Assembly (NCBI RefSeq): GCF_041200145.1
Contig: NZ_CP165734.1
Location: forward strand, 4,650,001-4,714,000
Direction: 5' to 3'
DNA length: 64,000 bases
From: Bradyrhizobium sp. LLZ17
GTDB lineage: Bacteria; Pseudomonadota; Alphaproteobacteria; Rhizobiales; Xanthobacteraceae
Positions 35,693 to 44,877 of this stretch are shown piece by piece. The position numbers and the translations under genes were made by a program. The notes under the pieces are model-generated. The model did not search any database. It saw nothing but the letters and a program-made list of their open reading frames with translations, and was not told the origin of the DNA. Every line of letters begins with the position of its first letter. The stretch's first letter is position 1.

Positions 35693-36106
35693 ATGAGCAC
35701 CGCAAGCAGGCCTTATCCTATCGTCCAAGGTCTCATCGAGTCCTTTGCCGGCTGGCTGAAGCATCGCCGCGAGCTCAACGAGATGCGGCAGCTCGACCGC
35801 ACGGAATTCGACCGCATCGCGAATGACCTGCGGGTCTCGCCTGACGATCTCGAAGAGCTGGTCCGTCACGGCCACCACGCCGCCGACGAACTGCCGAAGA
35901 TGCTGAAGCAGCTCGGCATCGGCGAAGAGCATCTCGGTCGTGTCCAGCCGCTGCTGCTGCGCGACATGGAGCGGGTCTGCGCGCTGTGCCAGCACAAGGC
36001 ACAATGCGACCGCGACCTCGCCGACGGCACCGCCGCGGAGAACTACCACGGCTATTGCGGCAACGCCGCGACGCTGGAATCGCTCGATCAGACCGCGACG
36101 CACTGA
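35693..36106 (+). CDS. DUF6455 family protein
   Basis: A 137-residue cytosolic protein: YPIVQGLIESFAGWLKHRRE, LDRTEFDRIANDLRVSPDDL, then EELVRHGHHAADELPKMLKQ and a Cys-rich end ERVCALCQHKAQCDRDLADG..YHGYCGNAATLESL. The four conserved Cys (CxxCxxxxxC and a later C) suggest a metal or Fe-S site. GGAG precedes the ATG at 35693; a Met four codons earlier is less favoured. A damaged second copy of its 3' third lies beyond the MFS gene at 37415-37578. Function unknown. Confidence 0.82.
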   Translation: MSTASRPYPIVQGLIESFAGWLKHRRELNEMRQLDRTEFDRIANDLRVSPDDLEELVRHGHHAADELPKMLKQLGIGEEHLGRVQPLLLRDMERVCALCQHKAQCDRDLADGTAAENYHGYCGNAATLESLDQTATH

Positions 36107-36146
36107 AGGCGCAGCAAAATTCGATAGCCTCCCCAGCAGGGAGCGC

Positions 36147-37310
36147 TCAGTGTTGCAGGCGGCTGGCAAGCACGAACGCCGGCAATGATACGAGCTGCGC
36201 CGCCATCGCGAAGATGACGAGCGCCAGCACCGAGTGCTCATAGAGCAGGCCCGTTACGACGCTGCCGACCAGCCAGCCGACGCCGTAGCCCCCATAAAAC
36301 AGGCCGAAGGCGAGACTGCGTTTGCCTTCCGGCATCACGGTCGCGACCAGCGCCTTGAGCAGCGTATCCTGCGTGGCATAGCCGATTCCCCACAATACGA
36401 TGCCGAACAGCGCAGCGCTGAATCCGCCGAAAAACACGAATGGCGAGAACGCGGCGGACAGCAGGACAGCAACGAGCAGGATCGGCAAACCGAACCGGTC
36501 GAACAACTTCCCCATCGCGAGGCTGACGATGACACCACATCCGGTCGAGATCGCCAGGAACACCGGAATCCATTGCCCGGTCACGGTTCGCGCCTTGTCG
36601 AAATGATATGAAATCAGTTCGAAACTCATGAGCCCCGCAGCAAACAAAGCGCCCGCAACCATGTAACCCCAGAACGCCGGCGAGAAGTCACCGGCGAGCG
36701 CCGTCTCCCCCTGTTCGAGCTTCGATGGCACGGGAAATTCGATGCGGGCAGCGACGAGGGAGATGAGCGCTAACAGCGCCGGGACTGCGAGCAGCGCATA
36801 GCCGAACTGATAGCTGCCGCGCACCGCGAGCACCGCGGCGATCACGAGCGGCCCGATGGTCGCCCCGGTCTCGTCCAGCGCCGTATTGAGACCGTAGACC
36901 CATCCCCGGCCGAGTTCGCCCGTCGTGTACGATATCATCGCCTCGACCGTCGGCTTGCGAATCGCACGACCGACTCGCTCCGCAAGAATCAGCAGAGCTG
37001 CCATTTGCCAATTTCCCACCAGCGCCATTGCGGGCACCGCGATCAGATTGATCGCATAGCCGATGAAGGTGATGAACCAAAAGCGCCCGCTTTTGTCGGC
37101 GAGATATCCGGAAAATGGCCGCAGCGAGTAGCCGAGAAACTCGCCGCCGCCGGCGGTGATGCTGACCACCGCCGCGCTTGCACCAAGTGTCGCCATGAAC
37201 GGACCATTGATGCTGCCGCCGCCTTCATACGTGACATCGCCGAACAGATTGACGATGCCCATCGTGAGCACGAACGCAAAGGCCGGAGAGCTTCCTTGCC
37301 GGATCTGCAT
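36147..37310 (-). CDS. MFS transporter
   Basis: A 387-residue major facilitator with about 12 hydrophobic segments: AFAFVLTMGIVNLFGDVTYE, the loop FSGYLADKSGRFWFITF (motif A-like), a central cytoplasmic loop IEFPVPSKLEQGETALAGDF, then a second half with GKLFDRFGLPILLVAVLLSA and MPEGKRSLAFGLFYGGYGVG. The substrate is unknown. It lies convergent to the DUF6455 gene and is bracketed on both sides by DUF6455-like DNA in the same orientation, which suggests an insertion or duplication event. Codon use does not look foreign by eye. Confidence 0.87.
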   Translation of the reverse strand: MQIRQGSSPAFAFVLTMGIVNLFGDVTYEGGGSINGPFMATLGASAAVVSITAGGGEFLGYSLRPFSGYLADKSGRFWFITFIGYAINLIAVPAMALVGNWQMAALLILAERVGRAIRKPTVEAMISYTTGELGRGWVYGLNTALDETGATIGPLVIAAVLAVRGSYQFGYALLAVPALLALISLVAARIEFPVPSKLEQGETALAGDFSPAFWGYMVAGALFAAGLMSFELISYHFDKARTVTGQWIPVFLAISTGCGVIVSLAMGKLFDRFGLPILLVAVLLSAAFSPFVFFGGFSAALFGIVLWGIGYATQDTLLKALVATVMPEGKRSLAFGLFYGGYGVGWLVGSVVTGLLYEHSVLALVIFAMAAQLVSLPAFVLASRLQH

Positions 37311-37414
37311 GGGTTAAAGTCTCCGCAATCAGGCGCGCAGCGATCGTCCCAGCCGAACAAGAGCCGTCGTTCAACGGCCGATCGCGGCGATCGGTTCCTG
37401 GCGGCGGGCGCGGA

Positions 37415-37578
37415 GCGGCTCGGATGCGCGCAGCCGCTGCTGCCACGCGACATGGAGCGGGTCTGCTCGCTGTGCCATCACAAGGCACAATGCGACCGCG
37501 ATCTCGCCGACGGCCGCGGAGAACTATCGCGGCTATTGCGGCAATGCCGCCACGCTGGAATCGCTCAATCACGCTGAG
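37415..37578 (+). pseudogene. Damaged duplicate of the DUF6455 gene 3' end
   Basis: AGCCGCTGCTGCCACGCGAC and the next 140 bases align with 35945-36095 with few changes: the peptide LLPRDMERVCSLCHHKAQCD is followed by RDLADG, then five bases present in the intact gene (ACCGC) are missing, and NYRGYCGNAATLESLNHAEA resumes one frame over. No start codon and no 5' two thirds are present. It is a relic in direct orientation to the intact gene, with the MFS gene between. Confidence 0.8.
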
Positions 37579-37682
37579 GCGTACGGCTCCCGAAACTCAG
37601 GCTTGCGTGTCTGGTGCCGCCATGGTGGACCTCGCCGGACCTGCGCATTCCCTAATGGGCGACAGCGCTGGATTTGCCTGCT

Positions 37683-37946
37683 ATGAATGGCCCCAATCAG
37701 GGCACTCTGCGCATGGCCAAGAAGACGTCAGCCGCTCTACTCAGGTACGTCGTCAAATATGAGTTTGGCGACTCTCCGCATTACGGCGCAATTCAGATCA
37801 AGGATGGCGATCGGCTAAGTCTCGAAACCCCGCATGGATCGAAGACAGCCACTTTGAATCCAAGATCCGATCTCCACTCCCTCACGATGGTCCTGCTTTT
37901 AGAGCTAGGGGCAAAGCTCGTTTCGATCGATAGCCATTCGAGTTAG
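37683..37946 (+). CDS. Small protein of unknown function
   Basis: An 87-residue protein, MNGPNQGTLRMAKKTSAALL, then RYVVKYEFGDSPHYGAIQIK, DGDRLSLETPHGSKTATLNP and a hydrophobic C-terminal third LHSLTMVLLLELGAKLVSID. There is no signal peptide. The region is less GC-rich than its neighbours in codon third positions, so it may be acquired. The start is uncertain: ATG at 37683 or 37713, neither with a strong ribosome site. I do not recognise the family, and it may be spurious. Confidence 0.45.
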   Translation: MNGPNQGTLRMAKKTSAALLRYVVKYEFGDSPHYGAIQIKDGDRLSLETPHGSKTATLNPRSDLHSLTMVLLLELGAKLVSIDSHSS

Positions 37947-37963
37947 TCGTCGAGTCGTACGCC

Positions 37964-38845
37964 TCAGCCCTTCCCCATCGCAGCGATCGCGTCGGCGATC
38001 TCGATCGTGCGGCGCGCCATCTCGGCGTGCAGGCGCTCGACCATCGCGCCATCGAGCCGGATCGCGCCGCGCGAGACGTTCTCCGGCAATTCAAACGCCG
38101 CGATGATCTTTCGGGCGCGGGCGACGTCCTCTTCGGGCGGCGTGAAGATCGCGTTGCAGGCTTCGATCTGCGAGGGGTGGATCAATGTCTTGCCGTCGAA
38201 GCCGAGATCGCGCGCTTGCGCACATTCGGTGGCAAAGCCGTCGGCATTGTTGATGTCGCTGTAGGGCCCGTCGAGGATTTCGAGGCCGTGGGCGCGCGTC
38301 GCCAGGATGCAATGGGTGATCATCGGGATCATGGCCGAGCGGCCGGGCAGCATCTTGATCCGCGTCTCGCGCGAGATGTCGTTGGGGCCGAACACGAACC
38401 CTGACAGCCGCCGCGCCGGATCGCGGCCGGCGGCGGCCAGCTCCTCGGCGTGCAGCACCGCGCGCGCGGTCTCGATCATCGCCCAGACCTTGACGGTCGG
38501 CGCCGAGCCGAGCTCGGCGAGACGCCGGCCGATGCTGTCGAGATCCTCGACGCTGGAAACTTTTGGAACCAGGATGCCGTCCGGCGACGCCTTGGCGGCC
38601 ATCGCGACGTCATCGCCCCACCATTGCGTGTCGAGGCCGTTGGTCCGGATCAGGACCTCGCGCCTGCCGAACCCCTTGGCGGCGATCGCGGCGGCGATCT
38701 GGTCGCGCGCCACCGCTTTGGCATCGGGCGCGACGGAATCCTCGAGGTCCAGGATCAGGCCGTCGGCGGCCAGATTACGCGCCTTTTCCAGCGCGCGGGG
38801 GTTGGAGCCGGGCATGAACAAATGGCTGCGGCGCGGGCGGGTCAT
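37964..38845 (-). CDS. HpcH/HpaI aldolase / CitE-like CoA ester lyase
   Basis: A 293-residue TIM-barrel lyase of the CitE/malyl-CoA lyase group: RRSHLFMPGSNPRALEKARN, DGLILDLEDSVAPDAKAVAR (metal-binding Glu/Asp), VLIRTNGLDTQWWGDDVAMA, VWAMIETARAVLHAEELAAA and FGPNDISRETRIKMLPGRSA, with GFDGKTLIHPSQIEACNAIF near the end. It could cleave malyl-CoA, citramalyl-CoA or a related ester; the free-standing CitE group is broad and no neighbour settles it. GGAAGGAG lies before the ATG at 38845. Confidence 0.9.
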   Translation of the reverse strand: MTRPRRSHLFMPGSNPRALEKARNLAADGLILDLEDSVAPDAKAVARDQIAAAIAAKGFGRREVLIRTNGLDTQWWGDDVAMAAKASPDGILVPKVSSVEDLDSIGRRLAELGSAPTVKVWAMIETARAVLHAEELAAAGRDPARRLSGFVFGPNDISRETRIKMLPGRSAMIPMITHCILATRAHGLEILDGPYSDINNADGFATECAQARDLGFDGKTLIHPSQIEACNAIFTPPEEDVARARKIIAAFELPENVSRGAIRLDGAMVERLHAEMARRTIEIADAIAAMGKG

Positions 38846-38956
38846 GCGAGCACTCCTTCCGGTTTCGTCGTCGCACTTCTGACCGAAGCCGATAGCATCT
38901 GGCCTGCCTATTCGAAAGGCTTGTTCGCGCTACCGGTATATGATTAGGCATAGGCC

Positions 38957-39601
38957 ATGATCACATTCCCAGAGCACTTGCTGGAAGGCTACAAGGCCTT
39001 CGCCACCCAGCGGCTGCCGACCGAGCAGAGCCGCTATCGCGAGCTGTCGGTGAAGGGGCAGTTCCCCGAAGTGATGGTGATCGGCTGCTGCGACAGCCGC
39101 GTCTCGCCCGAGGTGATCTTCGACGTCGGCCCGGGCGAGCTGTTCGTCGTCCGCAACATCGCCAATCTGGTGCCGGTGTATCAGCCCGACGCCAACGCGC
39201 ACGGCGTCTCGGCGGCGCTGGAATATGCCGTGACGGTGCTCAAGGTGAAGCACATCGTGGTGCTCGGGCACGCGCAATGCGGCGGCATCCGCGCCTTCGT
39301 CGACAAGATCGAGCCGCTCACACCGGGCGACTTCATCGGCAAATGGATGCAGATGTTCATCAAGCCCGGCGAGGTGGTCGAGCAGCGCGAGCGCGAGACC
39401 ATGGCGCAATTCATCGAGCGCATCGAAAAGGCCGCGGTGTTCCGCAGCCTGGAAAACCTCATGACCTTCCCGTTCGTGCGCAAGGCGGTCGATGCCGGCC
39501 AGATGCAGACGCACGGCGCCTATTTCGGCGTCGCGGAAGGATCGCTGTTCGTGCTGGACAAGGCCGCGAAGGAATTCAAGAGCGTGCGCGACGCGGCGTA
39601 A
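38957..39601 (+). CDS. Beta-class carbonic anhydrase
   Basis: A 214-residue cytosolic beta carbonic anhydrase. Zinc ligands are in VIGCCDSRVSPEVIFDVGPG (Cys 45, with Asp 46 and Arg 48 of the DSR dyad) and in VLGHAQCGGIRAFV (His and Cys). RNIANLVPVYQPDANAHGVS between them is the usual second motif. It supplies bicarbonate for carboxylases and pH balance. Single gene, divergent from the CitE-like gene, no operon partner. Confidence 0.94.
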   Translation: MITFPEHLLEGYKAFATQRLPTEQSRYRELSVKGQFPEVMVIGCCDSRVSPEVIFDVGPGELFVVRNIANLVPVYQPDANAHGVSAALEYAVTVLKVKHIVVLGHAQCGGIRAFVDKIEPLTPGDFIGKWMQMFIKPGEVVEQRERETMAQFIERIEKAAVFRSLENLMTFPFVRKAVDAGQMQTHGAYFGVAEGSLFVLDKAAKEFKSVRDAA

Positions 39602-39634
39602 GCCTATCTCGGCTCGGCTGCGCCAAACGAGATC

Positions 39635-39790
39635 GTCGTCCCGGACAAGCGCAAGCGCAGATCCCGGACCCATCACCCCAGGCTTGTGTTGTCGCGCAAG
39701 CTGACAACCACGAATCTTCGCCAAACCACGTCCTGTGGTTATGGATCCCGGATCTACGCGCGCTTTTGGCGCGCTTGTCCGGGATGACGA
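39635..39790. repeat. Dispersed palindromic repeat, family C, copy 4 (diverged)
   Basis: GTCGTCCCGGACAAGCGCAA and GATCCCGGACCCATCACCCC, with inverted TTATGGATCCCGGATCTACG and GCGCTTGTCCGGGATGAC. A family G repeat follows at 39808. Confidence 0.85.
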
Positions 39791-39807
39791 GAGTGTTGGG
39801 ATGGATT

Positions 39808-39881
39808 GCGTGCCCACCACTGCTATGGCGATCGTGGAGAGATGGTGGGCACGGCGCTTTGCGCCTTTGCCCACCCTACGG
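39808..39881. repeat. Dispersed palindromic repeat, family G, copy 1
   Basis: CGTGCCCACCACTGCTATGG and the inverted GAGATGGTGGGCACGGCGCT, followed by TTGCCCACCCTACG. The second copy is at 42154-42252. Confidence 0.85.
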
Positions 39882-39889
39882 CAGCGGAG

Positions 39890-40924
39890 TTACGCCGCTT
39901 TCTTCTTCGCGGTGATCAGCTTGCGGTTGATCAGGACTTCCGCGATCTGGATCGCGTTCAGCGCGGCGCCCTTGCGCAGATTGTCGGACACGCACCACAG
40001 CACGAGGCCGTTCTCCACGGTCGCGTCCTCGCGGATGCGGCTGATGTAAGTTGCGTCCTCGCCGGCTGCTTCATAGGGCGTGGCGTAGCCGCCGGGCTCG
40101 TGCTTGTCGATGACGAGGCAGCCGGGCGCCTTGCGCAGGATGTCGCGCGCTTCGTCCGCGGTGATCGGATTTTCGAACTCGATGTTGACCGCCTCGGAAT
40201 GTCCGACGAACACCGGCACGCGCACGCAGGTCGCGGAGAGCTTGATCCTGGGATCAAGAATCTTCTTGGTCTCCATCATCATCTTCCACTCTTCCTTCGT
40301 GTAGCCGTCCTCCATGAAGACATCGATATGGGGGATGACGTTGAAGGCGATGCGGGTGGGAAACTTCTTACTGACCAGCTCCTGGTTGGTGTAGACGGCC
40401 TTGGTCTGCGAGAACAATTCGTCCATCGCATCCTTGCCGGCGCCCGACACCGATTGATAGGTCGAGACCACGACACGCTTGATGGTGGCCTTGTCGTGCA
40501 GCGGCTTCAGCGCGACCACGAGCTGCGCGGTCGAGCAGTTCGGGTTGGCGATGATGTTCTTCTTCTTGAAGCCGACCGTGGCGTCCGCGTTCACTTCCGG
40601 CACGATCAACGGCACGTCCGGATCCATGCGCCAGGCCGAGGAATTGTCGATCACCACCGTGCCGGCAGCGCCGATCTTGGGCGACCATTCCTTCGACGCC
40701 TCGCCGCCCGCCGACATCAGGCAGATGTCGACATCGGAGAAATCATAGTGCTCGAGCGCTTTGACCTTCAGGGTACGGTCGCCATAGGAGACCTCGACGC
40801 CGACGCTGCGGCGTGACGCCAGGGCCACCACCTCGTCCGCGGGGAATTTGCGCTCATCGAGAATGTTGAGCATTTCCCGTCCGACATTGCCGGTCGCCCC
40901 GACGACTGCGACTTTGTAACCCAT
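39890..40924 (-). CDS. asd: Aspartate-semialdehyde dehydrogenase
   Basis: A 344-residue Asd that reduces aspartyl phosphate, feeding lysine, diaminopimelate, methionine and threonine synthesis. The NADP site is VAVVGATGNVGREMLNILDE, SRRSVG, the catalytic Cys 130 is in NIIANPNCSTAQLVVALKPL, and QSVSGAGKDAMDEL and VRVPVFVGHSEAVNIEFENP (catalytic His) follow. GGAGAG precedes the ATG at 40924. It is transcribed alone; dapF of the same pathway is at 21383. Confidence 0.97.
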   Translation of the reverse strand: MGYKVAVVGATGNVGREMLNILDERKFPADEVVALASRRSVGVEVSYGDRTLKVKALEHYDFSDVDICLMSAGGEASKEWSPKIGAAGTVVIDNSSAWRMDPDVPLIVPEVNADATVGFKKKNIIANPNCSTAQLVVALKPLHDKATIKRVVVSTYQSVSGAGKDAMDELFSQTKAVYTNQELVSKKFPTRIAFNVIPHIDVFMEDGYTKEEWKMMMETKKILDPRIKLSATCVRVPVFVGHSEAVNIEFENPITADEARDILRKAPGCLVIDKHEPGGYATPYEAAGEDATYISRIREDATVENGLVLWCVSDNLRKGAALNAIQIAEVLINRKLITAKKKAA

Positions 40925-41021
40925 CGTTCACTCTCCGAGGAAAAAGCCCTTCCCTGAAGCTGACGCTTAAACAGGAAGAGCAGCGCTTCTATGCGAGAAA
41001 CGGCCTCAAGACAACGTTGGA

Positions 41022-41509
41022 CCCTGCCTGAAGGCCGTGGATACAGTCGCCTGAGGCCAGCACGGCCGCAACCCCCACCCAGATCCATCTTGCGCTCGCC
41101 AACTTCGCCGACGAGGTCGTCGGCACGCTGGCGCGCCTGTTTGCCTATGTGGGGGTCTTGGCGCTGTTTGCCATCCTCGGGCTCGCGGCGCTCGGTCAAT
41201 TGCCGGACCTGCGTGTTCCGGCCCGGCGCCACGGCGAAGGGGACGCAAACGTGCCTGGGTTATCTCAAGCGCAACGAAGACCCGGCGCTCCAGATCTCCG
41301 GATTCTCCTGCCAGGGTGACACCCTGCCGGCGCAGCGCGCAGCGATCGCCTGCACGCTCAACCGGCTGACGCAGCTCGCCTCGGGCAACGAGCCGAAGCT
41401 GGCGGAATTGTTCGCTCATGCCGAGCTCAAGCGCCGGGCTTGTGACCCCGCAGCGTCGTCGGACTGGCTGCTGGGCGCCGCGAACGCACAATTGCGCGGG
41501 GCGCTCTGA
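41022..41509 (+). pseudogene. Degenerate hypothetical gene (start and middle lost)
   Basis: Two parts in different frames look coding. From 41022 one frame reads QSPEASTAATPTQIHLALAN then FADEVVGTLARLFAYVGVLA and LFAILGLAALGQLPDLRVPA, a membrane helix near an N-terminus but without a start codon. From about 41240 a second frame reads TCLGYLKRNEDPALQISGFS and CQGDTLPAQRAAIACTLNRL to the stop at 41509. These look like the ends of one larger protein of the group, with the central part deleted. The N-terminal codons around CCTGAGGCCAGC may be a mutated start. The true family is not known to me. Confidence 0.5.
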
Positions 41510-41690
41510 CCGGCATCAGGCCCAAATGGCGCCCCCTGCGAATGGCTCAAGTGACTGGTTCTCATGCAACTTTTGCCGGGGCGCGCGATTATTCCGCGCT
41601 GGTGTGACCCAATAGACCTAGTTGCAACGGCCTCGGCCGGGCTAGTATGGGGCGAAATCGATTGGCGGCTTGCCGCCTGAAGGGGACGTG

Positions 41691-42089
41691 ATGAGCTCGA
41701 AATTCTCTGCCGCGAACAAATTGGCGATCTGGCTTGCGGCAGGCGCCGTCATTGCCATGTCCTCTGCCATGGGTTTCGCGACGCCGGCTTCGGCCGACGT
41801 CAAGACGAAGCGTTACGACGATCGCGGCCGACACTATTACGGGCCGAGCGGCCCCAACGCGGTGTATCAGCAGGGCCCGCGCACCCGCATCTACGTGAGC
41901 AAGCGCTCCTGGCTCGACGGCGGCACCGAGGTCAATCCGGGCGACCGCAAGTTCTCCGACTACGCGTTTCCGCCGGCCGTGGGTTATCCCTCGTTCGCGC
42001 GCGAAAACCTCAACCGCCCGATCGATCGTCAGCCGCTGCCGACGCCGGCCGATCTCGGCGGCTATCCGCAGAATTTCCCGCTGTACTGA
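41691..42089 (+). CDS. Exported protein of unknown function
   Basis: A 132-residue protein with signal peptide (MSSKFSAANKLAIWLAAGAV to about PASA) and a mature domain DVKTKRYDDRGRHYYGPSGP, NAVYQQGPRTRIYVSKRSWL, DGGTEVNPGDRKFSDYAFPP ending LPTPADLGGYPQNFPLY. The charged Tyr/Arg/Pro-rich mature part has no metal motif. AAGGGGAC lies before the ATG at 41691; a Met seven codons upstream is an alternative. A terminator follows. I recognise the type (short alphaproteobacterial envelope protein) but no function. Confidence 0.75.
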   Translation: MSSKFSAANKLAIWLAAGAVIAMSSAMGFATPASADVKTKRYDDRGRHYYGPSGPNAVYQQGPRTRIYVSKRSWLDGGTEVNPGDRKFSDYAFPPAVGYPSFARENLNRPIDRQPLPTPADLGGYPQNFPLY

Positions 42090-42110
42090 AGCGGACGCAG
42101 GAGCTGAATC

Positions 42111-42142
42111 GAATGGCCGGGCTCACGCCCGGCCATTTTGTT
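42111..42142 (+). terminator. Rho-independent terminator
   Basis: AATGGCCGGG and CCCGGCCATT pair around CTCACG, then TTGTTTT. It is 22 bases after the exported protein gene. Confidence 0.9.
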
Positions 42143-42153
42143 TTGAAGGTGCT

Positions 42154-42252
42154 GTAGGGTGGGCAAAGGCGCGCTCTTCGCGCGCCGTGCCCACCATCCT
42201 TCGGCAATCGCGAGAGACGTGGTGGGCACGCTTTCGCTTTGCCCACCCTACG
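42154..42252. repeat. Dispersed palindromic repeat, family G, copy 2
   Basis: GTAGGGTGGGCAAAGGCGCG and the inverted GCTTTGCCCACCCTACGG, with GTGCCCACCATC and GTGGTGGGCACG inside. Just past the leuB stop. Confidence 0.92.
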
Positions 42253-42268
42253 GCTGCGGTGTTTGCCG

Positions 42269-43381
42269 TTACGCGTGCAACTTCTGCAATTCCCTCAGAA
42301 TCGCTTCGCCCATCTGCGTGGTCGAGGCGGCGATGGTGCCTTCCGACTTGATGTCGGCGGTGCGCAGGCCGCTGGCGAGCACCGCTGATATCGCGGCATC
42401 GATCTTGTCGGCGAGCGCGCCCATGTCGAAGGAATAGCGCAGCGCCATGCCGAAGGACGAGATCATCGCGATCGGATTGGCGAGACCTTGGCCTGCGATA
42501 TCGGGCGCCGAACCGTGCACGGGCTCGTACAGCGCCTTGCGCTTCTTGCTCTTGACGTCGACCTCGCCGAGCGAGGCTGACGGCAGCATGCCGAGCGAGC
42601 CGGTCAGCATCGCCGCGATGTCGGACAGCATGTCGCCGAACAGATTGTCGGTGACGATGACGTCGAACTGCTTCGGCCACTTCACCAGCATCATGCCGCC
42701 GGAATCGGCGAGCTGGTGCTCGAGCGTGACGTCAGGATATTCGCGCTTGTGGACCTGGGTCACGACCTCGTTCCAGAGCACGCCCGACTTCATGACGTTG
42801 CGCTTCTCCATCGACGTCACCTTGTTCTTGCGTTTCTTGGCAAGCTCGAAGGCGACGCGGGCGATGCGCTCGATCTCATAGGTGTCGTAGACCTGGGTAT
42901 CGATGGCGCGCTTCTGGCCATTGCCGAGATCGGTGATGGTCTTGGGCTCGCCGAAATAGACGCCGCCGGTGAGCTCGCGCACGATCATGATGTCGAGGCC
43001 TTCGACCGCCTCGCGCTTCAGGCTGGAAGCGTCCGCCAGCGCCGGGTAGCAGACCGCCGGGCGCAAATTGGCGAACAAAGCGAGATCCTTGCGCAGCCGG
43101 AGCAGGCCCGCTTCAGGCCGCACCTCGTAGGGGACGGCATCCCACTTCGGACCGCCGACTGCGCCGAAGATCACGGCGTCGGCATCCTTGGCCTTGGCCA
43201 TATCGCCCTCGGAGATCGACACCTTGTGGGCGTCATAGGCGGAGCCGCCGACCAGACCCATATCGGTCTCGAATTTGGCGATGCCGGCTGAATTGAGCCA
43301 GTCGATCAGCCGCTTCACCTCGCCCATCACTTCCGGGCCGATACCGTCGCCGGGAAGCAGCAGCAGCTTGTGGGTCGCCAT
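42269..43381 (-). CDS. leuB: 3-isopropylmalate dehydrogenase
   Basis: A 370-residue LeuB oxidising 3-isopropylmalate to 2-oxoisocaproate. Seen: [69 protein letters not shown], and the NAD site ending [20 protein letters not shown] with [28 protein letters not shown] precedes the ATG at 43381, which is preferred over an ATG 12 codons upstream. It is on the opposite strand from leuC and leuD. Confidence 0.97.
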   Translation of the reverse strand: MATHKLLLLPGDGIGPEVMGEVKRLIDWLNSAGIAKFETDMGLVGGSAYDAHKVSISEGDMAKAKDADAVIFGAVGGPKWDAVPYEVRPEAGLLRLRKDLALFANLRPAVCYPALADASSLKREAVEGLDIMIVRELTGGVYFGEPKTITDLGNGQKRAIDTQVYDTYEIERIARVAFELAKKRKNKVTSMEKRNVMKSGVLWNEVVTQVHKREYPDVTLEHQLADSGGMMLVKWPKQFDVIVTDNLFGDMLSDIAAMLTGSLGMLPSASLGEVDVKSKKRKALYEPVHGSAPDIAGQGLANPIAMISSFGMALRYSFDMGALADKIDAAISAVLASGLRTADIKSEGTIAASTTQMGEAILRELQKLHA

Positions 43382-43553
43382 GACGTTCTTCCTCCGTTTC
43401 GTCATGCCCCGACACACGGCCGGGCATGACGGCGCTCTTGAATTTCGGCCGGAGTGCTAGAGCGGCGTTGCGTACTTGGCAAGACACCATTGCCGCTTCG
43501 GTTCTGTGCAAGGCGGGCAGGGCCTGCCACACTGCGCATGCCGGAGTACCCCT

Positions 43554-44741
43554 TTGCACGCACCTGACTGCCCCCCGCTCGCACACCCCGCGCGGCTGAT
43601 CCTGACCCTATCGCTGGCTGCGACGGTCGGGCTCGGCATCGGCCGCTTTGCCTATGCCCTGGTGCTGCCGGACATGCGGGAAGACCTCGGCTGGTCCTAT
43701 TCGGCGGCCGGTTTCATGAACACCATCAACGCCGTCGGCTACCTCGCAGGCGCGCTGGTGGCATCCCGCCTGATCCAGCGCGTCGGCTGGTCGGCCGCGA
43801 TCCGCGGCGGAACCCTGGCCTGCGTCGCCGCGCTCGCGACTTGCGCGCTGACCGGGAATTTTGTCGCACTGAGCCTGGCGCGTCTCGTGCTGGGCGTTGG
43901 CGCCGCGGCCGGTTTCGTCGCCGGCGGCGCGCTGGCCGCTTCCATCGCGCAGTCGCGCCCGGAGCGGGCCAATTTCCTGCTCAGCCTGTTCTATGCCGGG
44001 CCCGGCATCGGCATTCTCGCCTCCGGGCTGATCGCCCCGTTCACGCTGCAATATTTCGGGCCGGGCTCGTGGTGGATAGTGTGGTGGGCGATGACCCTGC
44101 TGTCCGCCGTCATGACCGTGCCGCTGTTCCTGGTCCGCATCGAGAGCGGCGTGCGTTTCTCGCAAGGCGGCCACGGCGCCTTCGCGATTCTTCCCGTGCT
44201 GATCTATCTCGCCGGCTACTTCCTCTTTGGCGCGGGCTACATCGCCTACATGACCTTCATGATCGCCTATGTGCGCGACGGCGGCGGCGGGGCCGCGGCG
44301 CAGGCCGGGTTCTGGAGCCTGATTGGCTTGAGCGCGTTCGTCACGCCGTGGGCCTGGCGCGGCGTGCTCGCGCTCGATCGCGGCGGACTGGCCACCGCGA
44401 TCATTCTCGGCACCAACGCGCTCGGCGCTGCCCTGCCGATGCTCGGGCATTCGCCGGCATGGCTCGCGGTCTCGGCGATTGTGTTCGGCGTCGCCTTCTT
44501 CGCCGTGGTCGGTTCGACCACCGCCTTCGTGCGCTTCAACTACCCACCCGAGGTGTGGCCGACCGCGATCGCGGCGATGACGATCTCGTTCGGCGTCGGA
44601 CAGACGCTCGGCCCCATCGTGGTCGGCGCGATCACGGATGCGCTGGGGAGCTTGAGCTATGCGCTGAATGTGTCGGCCGCGCTGCTGGCGCTCGGGGCGG
44701 TGGCGGCGCTGTGTCAGCGCAAGGTGGGATCGGCCGCCTAG
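43554..44741 (+). CDS. MFS transporter, YbfB/YjiJ type
   Basis: A 395-residue 12-helix transporter. The first helix region RLILTLSLAATVGLGIGRFA is followed by YALVLPDMREDLGWSYSAAG, a typical first loop of the YbfB/YjiJ branch, then FMNTINAVGYLAGALVASRL and the second half FVTPWAWRGVLALDRGGLAT, AMTISFGVGQTLGPIVVGAI. The start is taken as TTG at 43554, with GGAG about 8 bases upstream, because codons upstream are low-complexity and would add a non-hydrophobic tail. The substrate is unknown. A family C repeat begins 5 bases after the stop. Confidence 0.85.
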   Translation: MHAPDCPPLAHPARLILTLSLAATVGLGIGRFAYALVLPDMREDLGWSYSAAGFMNTINAVGYLAGALVASRLIQRVGWSAAIRGGTLACVAALATCALTGNFVALSLARLVLGVGAAAGFVAGGALAASIAQSRPERANFLLSLFYAGPGIGILASGLIAPFTLQYFGPGSWWIVWWAMTLLSAVMTVPLFLVRIESGVRFSQGGHGAFAILPVLIYLAGYFLFGAGYIAYMTFMIAYVRDGGGGAAAQAGFWSLIGLSAFVTPWAWRGVLALDRGGLATAIILGTNALGAALPMLGHSPAWLAVSAIVFGVAFFAVVGSTTAFVRFNYPPEVWPTAIAAMTISFGVGQTLGPIVVGAITDALGSLSYALNVSAALLALGAVAALCQRKVGSAA

Positions 44742-44745
44742 CATT

Positions 44746-44871
44746 GTCGTCCCGGCGAAGGCCGGGACCCATAACCACAGGGAGCAATTTGACGAAGACT
44801 GGTCGTTCGGGATTGGCATCTCGCGAAATCGATGGACCTCGCGGTATGGGTCCCGGCCTTCGCCGGGACGA
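44746..44871. repeat. Dispersed palindromic repeat, family C, copy 5
   Basis: GTCGTCCCGGCGAAGGCCGG and GACCCATAACCACAGG, with the inverted TATGGGTCCCGGCCTTCGCC at 44855-44871. Between two convergent genes. Confidence 0.92.
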
Positions 44872-44877
44872 AAACAA

